Source: Legionella impletisoli (GTDB taxonomy: Bacteria; Pseudomonadota; Gammaproteobacteria; Legionellales; Legionellaceae). From it: a stretch of DNA of 64,000 nt. The stretch is taken from assembly GCF_900639875.1 (NCBI RefSeq), contig NZ_CAAAIA010000007.1:62001-126000 (forward strand). Direction: 5' to 3'. The position numbers and the translations under genes were made by a program. Shown here one piece after another: positions 1 to 8,594 of the stretch (position 1 is its first letter; each line of letters starts with the position of its first letter). The notes beneath the pieces were generated by a model. The model searched no databases. It had not been told where the DNA came from and worked only from the letters and a program-made list of their open reading frames with translations.

Positions 1-732
1 CTCATTCTTCCTGATGCGGATATGGATTTTGCAGCGAAAGCCATTGCAGGAGCAGCCTATGGTTCTGCAGGAGAACGGTGCATGGCGATTTCTGTCGCTG
101 TAACGGTAGGTGATCACACTGCCGAGCGATTTTTAGAAAAAATCATACCAGAAATTAAAGCCATTCGCATAGATGCAGGTGATGCAGAACAAGTAGATAT
201 GGGACCTGTCATCAGTAAAGCGCATCATGAACGCTTGATCAAAGCCATTAATCAAGGCGTTCAAGAAGGCGCAAAACTCGTCTTGGATGGCCGAGACTTT
301 ACCCATCCAGAATACCCAAATGGTTTTTTTCTTGGGCCCTCTTTATTTGATGAAGTCAAAGAAGACATGGCGGTGTATCAAAATGAATTGTTTGGGCCGG
401 TCTTAATTATAGTACGCGCGCCTGATTTTGATTCCGCATTAAATTTAGTGAACCGCAATCAATATGGAAACGGAACAGCCATTTTTACTCGTGATGGTTA
501 TACAGCCCGCGAGTATTGCCAGCGGGTACAGGTTGGAATGGTTGGTGTTAATATTCCAATTCCTGTGCCAATTGCAAGTCATCCATTTGGAGGCTGGAAG
601 CAATCGTCTTTTGGTGACACTAACATGCATGGGGATGAGAGCATTCGTTTTTATACACGTCGTAAAACCATTACCGAACGCTGGCCAGCAACTAAAATTC
701 ACGAAGAATCATTTATTATGCCAACCCATTAA
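1..732 (+). CDS. mmsA: Methylmalonate-semialdehyde dehydrogenase, C-terminal part
   Basis: The reading frame is open from base 1, so the N-terminal half lies outside the window. The visible part is the catalytic half of a CoA-acylating aldehyde dehydrogenase. It has the active-site cysteine in GERCMAIS, followed by the FFLGPSLFDEV, QNELFGPVL and HPFGGWKQSSFGD motifs typical of MmsA/IolA enzymes. The family converts methylmalonate semialdehyde, with NAD and CoA, to propionyl-CoA in valine degradation. mmsB lies 170 bp downstream on the same strand, which supports the valine-pathway assignment. The gap between them holds a copy of a dispersed structured repeat. Only the 5' truncation by the window edge is abnormal. 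Confidence 0.93.
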   Translation, partial: LILPDADMDFAAKAIAGAAYGSAGERCMAISVAVTVGDHTAERFLEKIIPEIKAIRIDAGDAEQVDMGPVISKAHHERLIKAINQGVQEGAKLVLDGRDFTHPEYPNGFFLGPSLFDEVKEDMAVYQNELFGPVLIIVRAPDFDSALNLVNRNQYGNGTAIFTRDGYTAREYCQRVQVGMVGVNIPIPVPIASHPFGGWKQSSFGDTNMHGDESIRFYTRRKTITERWPATKIHEESFIMPTH

Positions 733-776
733 CGAACGTGAGTTCGACAGAAAAATCATTTGTAACTTTTGTAGCG

Positions 777-885
777 CTAAATGAACATTATCCCGTAAAA
801 AAGCGAAGTTTTTCTACGGGTTCCATTCAAAATAAGCCCGTTCGATATCAGCAACATTTGGATTTTTCTGATATCGAACCCACAT
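777..885. repeat. Dispersed structured repeat, copy A
   Basis: One of three related intergenic elements (also near 2999-3103 and 34904-35013). Copy A has a first hairpin, cccgta at 792-797 pairing with tacggg at 815-820, extended by A/T pairs around a central cgaag. A conserved ccattcaaaataagcc core follows. A perfect 12-bp stem comes next: gttcgatatcag at 840-851 with ctgatatcgaac at 868-879. It lies between mmsA and mmsB. A short head-like sequence, taacgaacgtgagttcg, also occurs at 731-747. Confidence 0.8.
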
Positions 886-902
886 GAACAAGGGAGAATA
901 AC

Positions 903-1787
903 ATGGCCAAAATTGGATTTGTTGGGCTTGGTCATATGGGGTTACCCATGGCGGTAAATTTGATGAAAGCAGGCCATGAATTGATTGGTTTTGATCGCAA
1001 ATCGGACACGATGACGGCTTTACAACGAGAAGGCGGCTCTATTGCTGAATCACTGACGACGCTAGCTAAAAGTGCCGATGTGTTGATTACGATGTTGCAA
1101 ACTGGGGAGCAAGTGAAAGCCGTTTGCCTAGGTGATGAGGGATTATTTGCCGCGGCTAAAAAAGGCACGCTTTTTATCGATTGCTCCTCGATTGATGTAG
1201 CTAGTTCACGAGACGTTCAAGAAAAAGCATATGAACAGGGTCATTTTGCACTGGATGCGCCTGTTTCTGGTGGTGTTGCAGGCGCAACTGCCGGTACGTT
1301 GACCTTCATGGTAGGTGGTAAAGAAGAGGCGTTTGGTAAAGCGCATCCCATCTTGCTGGCTATGGGCAAAAAAATTATTCATACAGGACCTGCGGGGAGC
1401 GGGCAAGCGGCTAAAATATGCAATAACATGATTCTTGGTATCACCATGATTGGCGTATCCGAAGCATTTGTCTTGGCGGATAAACTAGGATTAAGTGCCC
1501 AAAAACTCCATGAAGTGGTGTCTAATTCTTCAGGACAATGCTGGACGATGAACCAATATGTGCCGGTTCCAGATGTTTTAGACCAGGTACCTGCGAATCA
1601 GGATTATAAGCCCGGATTTACTGCCGCCATGATGCTTAAAGATTTAAAGCTCAGCCAACAATGTGCGGAACAATCAGGCGTCAAAACACCGCTTGGAGCA
1701 AAAGCAAAACAATTATATCAATCGTTGGTAAACGAAGGCATGGAAGCGTTAGATTTTTCTGCCATTATTAAACTGATTGATGACTGA
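903..1787 (+). CDS. mmsB: 3-hydroxyisobutyrate dehydrogenase
   Basis: This 294-aa protein of normal family length oxidises 3-hydroxyisobutyrate to methylmalonate semialdehyde with NAD in valine catabolism. The N-terminus carries the Rossmann dinucleotide-binding signature GFVGLGHMGLPMA. The substrate-binding segment DAPVSGGVAGATAGTLTFMVGG is at about residues 119-140. The catalytic lysine lies in GQAAKICNNM, where the family has GxxxKxxNN. The start ATG at 903 follows an agggag ribosome-binding site (890-895). Its product is the substrate of MmsA encoded just upstream, so the two genes form a pathway pair, although the 170-bp gap with a structured repeat may separate or attenuate their transcription. 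Confidence 0.95.
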   Translation: MAKIGFVGLGHMGLPMAVNLMKAGHELIGFDRKSDTMTALQREGGSIAESLTTLAKSADVLITMLQTGEQVKAVCLGDEGLFAAAKKGTLFIDCSSIDVASSRDVQEKAYEQGHFALDAPVSGGVAGATAGTLTFMVGGKEEAFGKAHPILLAMGKKIIHTGPAGSGQAAKICNNMILGITMIGVSEAFVLADKLGLSAQKLHEVVSNSSGQCWTMNQYVPVPDVLDQVPANQDYKPGFTAAMMLKDLKLSQQCAEQSGVKTPLGAKAKQLYQSLVNEGMEALDFSAIIKLIDD

Positions 1788-1904
1788 AGTGTTTAAAAGC
1801 TTGGCAGCCACCGTTCTCAATATGAGCAGTTTTCACGATTTATTGACATTTTATTCTGCTTCATTAAAAATGACTTTCATGTTTAAAGAAATGGAGCCAA
1901 AAAG

Positions 1905-2378
1905 ATGCAAAGAACGCCCCCAGAATTTAAATTTCCCCAAAAAAATAATGAGCATCAAACTCAACGCAGTCTTATTGAATTTGCAGCAGAAACTCAATCC
2001 TCCTCACCGAAGACAGCAGGTTCTGGGCCGATTCCTATTCTTTCTTCCCCACTACCTCAACCAGCATGCGATAAATTTTTTGAACGTCGAGTGAACGCAT
2101 TGAGAAACGCCATTAAAGCCGAGAGTGAAGCGAGGCTTCCTACTTCAAGCCAGGAAACCCAGGCAAGCTCAAGCCTTACTGAAGAAGGGGTAACTGACAT
2201 GAGCAAACAAGCTCGTCAAAGTGCTTCTCCTGTCGCGGCCGAAGATACTAAAGAAGAGGCAAGTGACATGACTAAACAAGCCCCTCAAAGCGCTTCTCCT
2301 GTCGCGGCCGAAGAGGAAGATGATGATCTCATCTTTCCAATGGATGATATTCCAAAAGAACGAGGACCAGGAATTTAA
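1905..2378 (+). CDS. Low-complexity acidic protein with a 23-aa duplication, unknown function
   Basis: I do not recognise this 157-aa protein. It is hydrophilic, has no signal peptide or membrane segment, and is rich in Ser, Ala, Glu, Gln and Pro. Two adjacent 23-residue units begin at [16 protein letters not shown] and [16 protein letters not shown]; the DNA of the two units (2196-2264 and 2265 onward) is strikingly similar, which suggests a recent duplication. The C-terminus is strongly acidic (EEEDDD, then [11 protein letters not shown]). The start is supported by ggag at 1892-1895. It converges on engB with a 4-bp stop overlap. In Legionella, short disordered proteins with Glu-rich tails can be Dot/Icm substrates, but that is only a hypothesis here. 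Confidence 0.55.
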   Translation: MQRTPPEFKFPQKNNEHQTQRSLIEFAAETQSSSPKTAGSGPIPILSSPLPQPACDKFFERRVNALRNAIKAESEARLPTSSQETQASSSLTEEGVTDMSKQARQSASPVAAEDTKEEASDMTKQAPQSASPVAAEEEDDDLIFPMDDIPKERGPGI

Positions 2379-2992
2379 TTCGCATATTCAAACCATTGAT
2401 TTAACCTATTGATCAGTTCCTCCACACCCTGCTTTTTCAAGGAAGAAAAAGCTTGTACGCTCACTAAGTCCTTAACCGATTGATAACATGTTCTTACTTG
2501 ATGAAGAGATGCTTGAGCTTGGCTTCGGCTTAACTTGTCAGCTTTGGTTAACAAGATATGTACGGGTAGATTGCGTGATATGGCCCAATCGACCATCATT
2601 TGATCCAGTTCTTTTAAAGGGTGGCGTATATCCATTAGCAACACTAAGCCCTTTAAGCTCTGACGTATTTCAAGATAATGAGCCAAATGCAATTGCCAGT
2701 CCTGTTTTACATGCCTTGAAACCTTGGCGTAGCCATAACCAGGCAAATCAACTAAGCGACGACTAGAATCTTCTAAAGTAAACAAATTAATTAGTTGGGT
2801 GCGTCCTGGTGTCTTACTTGTTCTTGCTAGCTGACGTATGCCTGTTAAACAATTTAAGGCACTGGATTTGCCGGCATTGGAGCGACCAGCAAAAGCCACT
2901 TCAAAGCCTGAATCTTCTGGCAAATGTTCAACACGAGCAGCGCTTTTTAAAAATTGTGCTTGATTATAAGGATTATTGTTTATCATAAGCAT
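2375..2992 (-). CDS. engB: Ribosome biogenesis GTP-binding protein EngB/YsxC (YihA)
   Basis: EngB is an essential TrmE-Era-class GTPase that helps assemble the large ribosomal subunit. The 205-aa protein shows the G1 loop GRSNAGKSS, the G3 motif [10 protein letters not shown] and the G4 motif TKADKLS, in the expected order and spacing. The typical EngB start, a short [12 protein letters not shown] leader before the G domain, is present. Two in-frame ATGs (2992 and 2986) could serve as start. The gene is monocistronic, with copy B of the dispersed repeat directly upstream and cytochrome c4 divergent from it. Confidence 0.95.
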   Translation of the reverse strand: MLMINNNPYNQAQFLKSAARVEHLPEDSGFEVAFAGRSNAGKSSALNCLTGIRQLARTSKTPGRTQLINLFTLEDSSRRLVDLPGYGYAKVSRHVKQDWQLHLAHYLEIRQSLKGLVLLMDIRHPLKELDQMMVDWAISRNLPVHILLTKADKLSRSQAQASLHQVRTCYQSVKDLVSVQAFSSLKKQGVEELINRLNQWFEYAN

Positions 2993-2998
2993 AAAACC

Positions 2999-3103
2999 TA
3001 ACTAACGTGAATTCGCCACAAAAGACGAAGCTTTTGTACAAGAGCCATTCAAAAATAAGCCAGTTTGATATAAGCAAAATGTGGATTTTACTGATATCAA
3101 ACT
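2999..3103. repeat. Dispersed structured repeat, copy B
   Basis: Second copy of the three-member element. Stem I is acaaaag/cttttgt around cgaag. The core agccattcaaaaataagcc follows. Stem II pairs gtttgatat (3063-3071) with atatcaaac (3094-3102). Relative to copy A, the C at the fourth stem position is T and its partner G is A, so pairing is kept. It fills the gap between the divergent engB and cytochrome c4 genes and may contribute to their leaders. Confidence 0.8.
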
Positions 3104-3176
3104 TTCGATAACTATAATTTGCAGAGTTTCTTCAAGACAGTGTACCATTAAATCAGTGTTAACCGATGAGAAACCG

Positions 3177-3776
3177 ATGAGAAAAATAGCTTTTACGCTT
3201 TTCTTATGCTGTTCATTATTGGCCTTTGCAGAGGGTAATCCCGAGGCAGGTAAAGAAAAAGCTTCTGTTTGTGCTGCATGTCATGGACCTACTGGGGTTA
3301 GCAATAATCCAGAATGGCCAAATCTTGCTGGTCAGCATGCGGATTATCTAATCAAGCAAATGAAGTATTTTAAAGAAGGAAAAAAACGAAGCTCCCCGCT
3401 GATGACCCCTGTTATGGCTGATTTAACAATTCAAGATATGGAAGATTTAGCCGCATTTTATACGGCTCAGCCACGAGCGCGCTTAACCACCCCTAAACAA
3501 TATGTCAAACCAGGCGAATTACTCTATCGTGGTGGAAATTTTGAAAAACACATTACGGCATGCATCGCATGTCATGGGCCACAAGGTCTTGGTAATGCAG
3601 AAGCTGGCTTTCCAGTCTTATCCGGTCAACATGCGATATATAATATTCAGCAATTAGAAGCCTTTAAAAGTGGAAAACGCACCGGCGATCTATACGACAT
3701 GATGCATGACATCGCAAATCGCATGGGGAAAGAGGATATGGAGGCGGTGTCTTATTATTTATCAGGTTTGCATTAG
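3177..3776 (+). CDS. Cytochrome c4-like di-haem cytochrome c
   Basis: Periplasmic electron carrier with two covalent haem sites, CAACH (about residues 32-36) and CIACH (129-133), each in a class-I cytochrome c fold. The 199-aa length and the internal duplication fit cytochrome c4, which passes electrons from the bc1 complex to terminal oxidases. I chose the ATG at 3177 because it gives a normal signal peptide (MRKIAFTLFLCCSLLAFA); an upstream in-frame ATG at 3081 would add 32 residues and destroy it. The start sits in a short direct duplication of accgatgagaa. A DsbA-like protein follows about 110 bp downstream on the same strand, which suits a c-type cytochrome neighbourhood. Confidence 0.9.
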   Translation: MRKIAFTLFLCCSLLAFAEGNPEAGKEKASVCAACHGPTGVSNNPEWPNLAGQHADYLIKQMKYFKEGKKRSSPLMTPVMADLTIQDMEDLAAFYTAQPRARLTTPKQYVKPGELLYRGGNFEKHITACIACHGPQGLGNAEAGFPVLSGQHAIYNIQQLEAFKSGKRTGDLYDMMHDIANRMGKEDMEAVSYYLSGLH

Positions 3777-3883
3777 CATGTATTTTTATCAGTGCTAATC
3801 ACTCTTTTCTTATTTTATTATAAAAGACCTTAACCCAAGAAATGGTGTACAATACTTCCTTTCTGCGTTGTAAGGTAAACGTT

Positions 3884-4513
3884 ATGTTAAAACGATTAAG
3901 TGTTGTTGTTTTATTATTACTTCTTCCCATTCTATCGTTTGCTGAGGAATTTGTTGCGGGGAAAGATTACGTCGTTATTAAAGTCCCAGGAAACAACTCC
4001 TCGCAGGATGAGAGAGTCATTATTACTGAATTTTTCAGTTACGGATGTCCTTGGTGCTATCGACTTGAGCCAAAATTAGATAGCTGGGTGAGTGCTAAAG
4101 GCAAACAAGTCTTTTATGAAAAAGTTCCTGTGATTTTTAACAAGGACTGGGAATACTATGCCAAAGCTTTTTATACTGCCCAAGCATTATCTTTGCAAGA
4201 CACAATTGCTCCTGCTCTTTTCAAGGCCATTTTAACCGATAAAAAGCAACTGAATAGCAATGAGGCCATGATTCAGTTTTTACAATCACAGGGCTTGGAT
4301 TCAGACGTCGTAAGCAGCGCGTTTCATAATTCTCCGAGCATTGACATCGAACTCACAAACAGTAAACGCATGATGGCCAGTTATCAAATTGCCGCCGTTC
4401 CTGCGGTTTTAGTTCAAAACAAATACAAAACGGATTTGCAAATGGCTAAATCCGAGGAACGTTTGCTAGCAATTCTAGATTATCTGGTTAAAAAATCGAA
4501 GGAAGCGTCCTGA
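3884..4513 (+). CDS. DsbA-like periplasmic thiol:disulfide oxidoreductase
   Basis: A 209-aa exported thioredoxin-fold protein. The start at 3884 gives a clear signal peptide ending LLPILSFA; the longer frame from 3842 does not. The active site is CPWC at residues 55-58, in the context FFSYGCPWCYRLEP. The cis-proline loop is AAVPAVLV near residue 180. The insert between them matches the helical DsbA insertion. The family introduces disulfides into secreted proteins. CPWC rather than the E. coli CPHC is seen in some DsbA homologues and would be expected to shift the redox potential. Legionella encodes more than one DsbA-type protein, so the exact paralogue is uncertain. Confidence 0.85.
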   Translation: MLKRLSVVVLLLLLPILSFAEEFVAGKDYVVIKVPGNNSSQDERVIITEFFSYGCPWCYRLEPKLDSWVSAKGKQVFYEKVPVIFNKDWEYYAKAFYTAQALSLQDTIAPALFKAILTDKKQLNSNEAMIQFLQSQGLDSDVVSSAFHNSPSIDIELTNSKRMMASYQIAAVPAVLVQNKYKTDLQMAKSEERLLAILDYLVKKSKEAS

Positions 4514-4554
4514 TCCTTCCTAGTTCTAATCGGTATGAATAACATCAGATCGGT

Positions 4555-4660
4555 GGATGCTGCGGTCGGCACCGCAGCAAGTAGGTGTAGTGGGGTACTT
4601 TGTCAAAGCCCCAGTAAGTAAGTGTAGCGGGGCGCTGTGATCAGCGCGGCATCCCACGGT
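4555..4660. repeat. GC-rich triple-hairpin intergenic element
   Basis: Between the convergent dsbA-like and ABC ATPase genes lies a GC-rich patch with three tandem hairpins. The first is a perfect 9-bp stem with a tetraloop (tgctgcggt 4558-4566, accgcagca 4571-4579). The second pairs ggggNNcttt with aaagcccc (4592-4612). The third pairs gcgctg (4632-4637) with cagcgc (4642-4647). The spacers share a gtaggtgtag / gtaagtgtag repeat. No long T-run follows, so a simple intrinsic terminator is not obvious. Confidence 0.6.
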
Positions 4661-4690
4661 CCAACCCAATAGCTTGGAAAACAAAATGTG

Positions 4691-5989
4691 TTATTCGCTA
4701 GGTATTCCTGGATTTTCTAAGCTTAATATCCCGGTATTAAAATCATAAGCAAACAATTCTGCATAACGCCCCCAATCGATCATGGTTCGTAACACACGAT
4801 CGGCTTCTTTTTCGCTTAAATAATCCTCTAGCTTGCTTAAAAAGCGCTCTTCAGAAACATAATGGCTACTTTTTTCATCCAAAATTTTACAAATATAGCG
4901 AGCTAATGGGACTTTTTCTAATAATTGTTTAGCAAAGATCTGTTTTCGTTCTTGTAAATCAGCCTCTGAGAATTGTTTTCCCAGCTCACTTAACTGAATA
5001 TCCCCATTCAATACGCGAGCAAACTCTAAGATCTCAAGTGTTTCAAGAATGGGGAATAAATCATCCACATTCATCATTAATTCGTCAGCCAATTCAGGTA
5101 AGTCCATTCGATCTTCGAAAGACTTCATGGTTTCGATTAATCCAGATAGCTCGGATGGCTCAACATCCGGCAAGCGATAACCTAACCCAATTTGGCGCTC
5201 ACGAACATGACGGGCTTTTTCTCTTGGACCGGTTGTCATTAACGTATAAATACGATCAACCAGCGCTCTAAATTCGGGCGCTTCTGATGTTCTTGGTTGT
5301 GGAAGTTTTACACTAAGATCCGCACTAATATATCCAGGATCGCTGCCTAAAATTATAATTCTGTCTGCAAGCATCGCCGCTTCTTCAATATTGTGGGTGA
5401 CCAACAAAATCCCATTGGTATTGGTTTTCTTATCTTGCCATAAATCCAATAAGTCAGACTTTAAGTTTTCTGCAGTTAACACATCTAGCGCAGAAAAAGG
5501 TTCATCCATCAACAACACATCGGGATTAATCACTAAAGCGCGTGCAAATCCAACACGCTGTCGCATCCCGCCAGATAACTCTTTTGGAAACGCCGATTCA
5601 AACCCATCAAGCCCGATAATATCAATCGCTTCAATCGCACGGCGGCGTCGTTCTTCTCTCGGGATCCCTTGCGCTTCTAAGCCAAGCTCCACATTTTCAA
5701 GCACGGTAAGCCAAGGCATAAGGGCAAACGATTGAAACACCATAGCGATGCCTTGTACAGGCCTCTGCACCGGTTTACCACGATACGTCACCTTCCCACT
5801 CGTTGGCGCAATTAACCCTGCGATGATGCGAAGCAACGTCGATTTACCCGAGCCAGATTTACCAAGAAGTGCAACGATCTCGCCTTCTTTTAATTCAAAA
5901 TCGATGTCTTTTAAAACCAGTAAATCCTGGGCAGCAGCTTTTTTATAAGCCTTTCTCAGGTTGGTTATCGAAATAATGGTTTCAGACAT
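4691..5989 (-). CDS. NitT/TauT-type ABC transporter ATP-binding protein with AAA-associated C-terminal domain
   Basis: This 432-aa protein has an N-terminal ABC ATPase domain: Walker A GKSGSGKST near residue 45, Q-loop VFQSFALMPW, signature LSGGMRQRVGFARAL, Walker B VLLMDEPFSALD and the H-loop VTHNIEEA. The order and sequence resemble the nitrate/sulfonate/taurine importer class. Beyond about residue 280 is an extra all-alpha region of about 150 residues, matching the so-called AAA-associated C-terminal domain found on a subset of these ATPases. The permease gene ends upstream with a 7-bp gap, so the two form an operon. No periplasmic binding protein is adjacent, so the substrate is unknown. 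Confidence 0.88.
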   Translation of the reverse strand: MSETIISITNLRKAYKKAAAQDLLVLKDIDFELKEGEIVALLGKSGSGKSTLLRIIAGLIAPTSGKVTYRGKPVQRPVQGIAMVFQSFALMPWLTVLENVELGLEAQGIPREERRRRAIEAIDIIGLDGFESAFPKELSGGMRQRVGFARALVINPDVLLMDEPFSALDVLTAENLKSDLLDLWQDKKTNTNGILLVTHNIEEAAMLADRIIILGSDPGYISADLSVKLPQPRTSEAPEFRALVDRIYTLMTTGPREKARHVRERQIGLGYRLPDVEPSELSGLIETMKSFEDRMDLPELADELMMNVDDLFPILETLEILEFARVLNGDIQLSELGKQFSEADLQERKQIFAKQLLEKVPLARYICKILDEKSSHYVSEERFLSKLEDYLSEKEADRVLRTMIDWGRYAELFAYDFNTGILSLENPGIPSE

Positions 5990-5996
5990 GAAGATC

Positions 5997-7736
5997 TCAA
6001 CTCATATTAAAGCGTTCTTGAGCCAACCGGTATAACGGGCGCCAAAGAATATGATTAAAAAATAGTACATACAAACACATCATGGCGGTGCCTAATGCAA
6101 TTTTAGGAAAATCCCCTTCAAGCGTACTGGCTTGAATGTATTCGCCAAGTCCCGTTGCTTTTAAGGTTGTGTTTCCCCAACGAACCCATTCAGCCACGAT
6201 GCTTGCGTTCCAAGCACCTCCTGCAGCCGTAATGGCGCCGGTAATGTAGTAAGGGAAAATACCAGGAAGTGCGAGCGTTCGCCACCATTGCCAACCCTTA
6301 ACCCCAAAATTATCCGCGGCTAAAAACAAATCGCGGGGTATGGTAGAAACCCCAGCAATAACATTAAATAATATGTACCACTGCGTTCCTAAGATCATTA
6401 ACGGTGTGACCCAAATTTCAACGTTTAAATTAAATCGAACGATTGCAATAACAAAAAGCGGATAAAATAAATTGGCAGGAAATGCAGCCGCAAATTGAAT
6501 AACCGGCTGCACCTTTTGAGCCAATCTTGGACGGCGCCCAACCCACACACCCACAGGGATCCAGACCAACGAACTTAAAACAATTAACACGATAACACGA
6601 GTAGCTGTGGCTGAGCCTAATAAGAGCACATGAAGAATATCCTTTACTTTTAATTCAGCCAAAATAAACTGCAATAAAGTATAAGCACCACCTAAAATTG
6701 TCAGCAATAACAATGTGTTCCAAATCCACGTGATCTGACGAAGTCTCGTTGCGCTCATTTCTCGGGCAGGTTTAGCCGTGTATCGAGTAAATATTGAGGC
6801 ATTAACAAAACGGTCTCTTAAGATATTTAAACCTGAATCGACGTGTTTCATTAAACGACTACTGCGCATCCAATCAATTAACCAAGATTGATACTCTTCT
6901 TCATCGGGAGATTGCTCCATTTTAAATTTTTCCGACCAAGCAATTAATGGGCGAAATAAAATTTGATCATAAAGAAAAATCACAACCATCATGGTCAAGA
7001 TGGCATAGCCTAAAGCGGGTAAATCACTTTTTTCAATGGCCAGCGCGATGTATGACCCAACTCCAGGAAGGCGTATTTCTTGATGAGAAACCACGATTGC
7101 TTCTGAGAGAACCACAAAGAACCAACTAGCAGACATTGACATCATCATATTCCAAAGCAGTCCCGACATGGAATAAGGCACTTCAACTTTCCAAAATCGC
7201 TGCCAAGGAGATAACTGAAACATGGAAGAGGCTTCACGAAGATCGTGAGGAACCAATTTTAAAGATTGATAAAAACCAAAAGTAATATTCCAAACCTGTG
7301 CTGTAAAAATCACAAAAATAGAAGCACATTCAGGCCCCAGCATACTTCCAGGAAAAAGATGAATAAAACCCGTCACAGTGATGGCTAAAAAACTTAAAAC
7401 CGGTACAGATTGCAAAATATCAATAGCAGGGATAATGAATTGCTCTGCACGTTTGTTTTTTGCAGCGAGTGTCCCCACGATAAAGGTGAATGCAATTGAA
7501 AAAAACAATGCAATAAACATTCTAAGAACGGTACGACCGGCATAAAAAGGAAGTACAGAGGGGTCTAATGAAATCGGTAAAGGCTCACCCAAAGAGTAAG
7601 GGGCAGCCATTTGTTTCCCCACCCAGGCTAAAAAAAAGAGGACAGAAAATACTAAAATCAGCAGCAATAAATCCCAACGATTGAGATAGCGACTGACGTT
7701 TTCTCGATTAGCAAAATAAAAGCGATTGCTATCCAC
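5997..7736 (-). CDS. ABC transporter permease, two fused permease domains (NitT/TauT type)
   Basis: A 579-aa inner-membrane protein made of two BPD_transp_1-like halves. Each half has several membrane spans and an EAA-type coupling loop: REASSMFQLSPWQRFWKVEVP at about residue 200, and AADNFGVKGWQWWRTLALPG at about residue 480. A hydrophilic linker (about residues 265-330) joins the halves. Importers of this class usually use two copies of a single-domain permease, so the fusion makes the transporter an apparent one-permease, one-ATPase unit. The ATPase gene follows after 7 bp. A binding protein must be encoded elsewhere, or the system may work differently. Confidence 0.87.
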   Translation of the reverse strand: MDSNRFYFANRENVSRYLNRWDLLLLILVFSVLFFLAWVGKQMAAPYSLGEPLPISLDPSVLPFYAGRTVLRMFIALFFSIAFTFIVGTLAAKNKRAEQFIIPAIDILQSVPVLSFLAITVTGFIHLFPGSMLGPECASIFVIFTAQVWNITFGFYQSLKLVPHDLREASSMFQLSPWQRFWKVEVPYSMSGLLWNMMMSMSASWFFVVLSEAIVVSHQEIRLPGVGSYIALAIEKSDLPALGYAILTMMVVIFLYDQILFRPLIAWSEKFKMEQSPDEEEYQSWLIDWMRSSRLMKHVDSGLNILRDRFVNASIFTRYTAKPAREMSATRLRQITWIWNTLLLLTILGGAYTLLQFILAELKVKDILHVLLLGSATATRVIVLIVLSSLVWIPVGVWVGRRPRLAQKVQPVIQFAAAFPANLFYPLFVIAIVRFNLNVEIWVTPLMILGTQWYILFNVIAGVSTIPRDLFLAADNFGVKGWQWWRTLALPGIFPYYITGAITAAGGAWNASIVAEWVRWGNTTLKATGLGEYIQASTLEGDFPKIALGTAMMCLYVLFFNHILWRPLYRLAQERFNMS

Positions 7737-7762
7737 AATATCCCCTTATAATGAATAATAAG

Positions 7763-7861
7763 AGGGCCTTCTGCAAATGCTTACGGTAGCAGATTTGCTT
7801 AAAAGCAACATCAGCTATTGATAGAAGTCGATTTGAGTAATAAGCATTTGCAGAAAACCCT
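7763..7861. repeat. 99-bp element bounded by ~21-bp inverted repeats (MITE-like)
   Basis: agggccttctgcaaatgctta (7763-7783) is matched by its reverse complement at 7841-7861 with 19 of 21 positions conserved; the inner 15 bp are identical. The enclosed 57 bp carry no ORF. The size and terminal inverted repeats resemble a miniature inverted-repeat element. It lies between the ABC permease and the IcmL-like gene. No target-site duplication is evident. Confidence 0.55.
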
Positions 7862-8020
7862 GATTGATTTTCAATTGATGGATTCTACTACAAATGGACA
7901 GCTAAGATGAAGTTATGTTTAATATTAGACCTCACCATCCTTCTGCCTTTAAACCATGGTCGTTTAATAAGCGGATTGGATTCGGTACAATAAATGGATA
8001 TTCATAAGGAGATAAAGATC

Positions 8021-8578
8021 ATGGCTTTCAAGCGTACCACCGCTTTCTTTTTAGTCATTTTATTGCAAGTGTCCTTACCTGCCTTGGCCGCTCAAGAAGA
8101 GATTGAGCGTTCAGTTTGGGTCAACGAAGCCATTGCCGCAACGTATACGTATAATTATAAAAATTTCTTACAGCGCCAAAAAGAAATAGCCAAATTTTTT
8201 ACCGCTGACGGCTGGATTGCTTATAGTAAGGCTTTAAATGATTCCAAACTACCTGAAGCTGTGCAGAAAAATAATTATTTTGTGAGCGCAGTCGCTCAAC
8301 TGCCCCCTGAGATTAAACCGGTTAATGGCGCTATATGGCAAGCTAATATGCCGCTTTTAGTGGTCTATAAAAACCCCCAGTACCAACAAAAACAAACCTT
8401 AAGTGTGACCATTCAATTTAAAGAGGTTTCTGGCGGACAAGGGGTTCGAGGCTTGGCGATTACGAGCTTGCAATCTAAAGTGATTGAGCCGCCTTGTACC
8501 TGTCAGCCAAACGATTCGAATCAACATAAAAACACTAATTCGAATGGAAAAACCAAAGCACCCGCAACGCCAAATTAG
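8021..8578 (+). CDS. Secreted IcmL/DotI-like domain protein
   Basis: A 185-aa protein with a clear signal peptide (start 8021, preceded by aaggag; hydrophobic stretch FFLVILLQVSLPALA). The body resembles the periplasmic domain of DotI/IcmL, a core component of the Dot/Icm type IVB secretion system: WVNEAIAATYTYNYKNF, FFTADGWIAYSKAL, VQKNNYFVSAVAQLPPEI and a C-terminal beta-rich segment. Unlike IcmL it lacks an N-terminal inner-membrane anchor and is not in an icm cluster. It is therefore probably a stand-alone periplasmic member of the IcmL-like family found in several copies in Legionella. The C-terminal tail is Cys-, Asn- and Lys-rich and low complexity. The specific role is unknown. Confidence 0.8.
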   Translation: MAFKRTTAFFLVILLQVSLPALAAQEEIERSVWVNEAIAATYTYNYKNFLQRQKEIAKFFTADGWIAYSKALNDSKLPEAVQKNNYFVSAVAQLPPEIKPVNGAIWQANMPLLVVYKNPQYQQKQTLSVTIQFKEVSGGQGVRGLAITSLQSKVIEPPCTCQPNDSNQHKNTNSNGKTKAPATPN

Positions 8579-8594
8579 AATAACAACTTGCCAT

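Noticed and set aside
2488-2766. 92-codon plus-strand ORF inside engB
   Set aside because: Antisense to the engB G domain, with no independent support.
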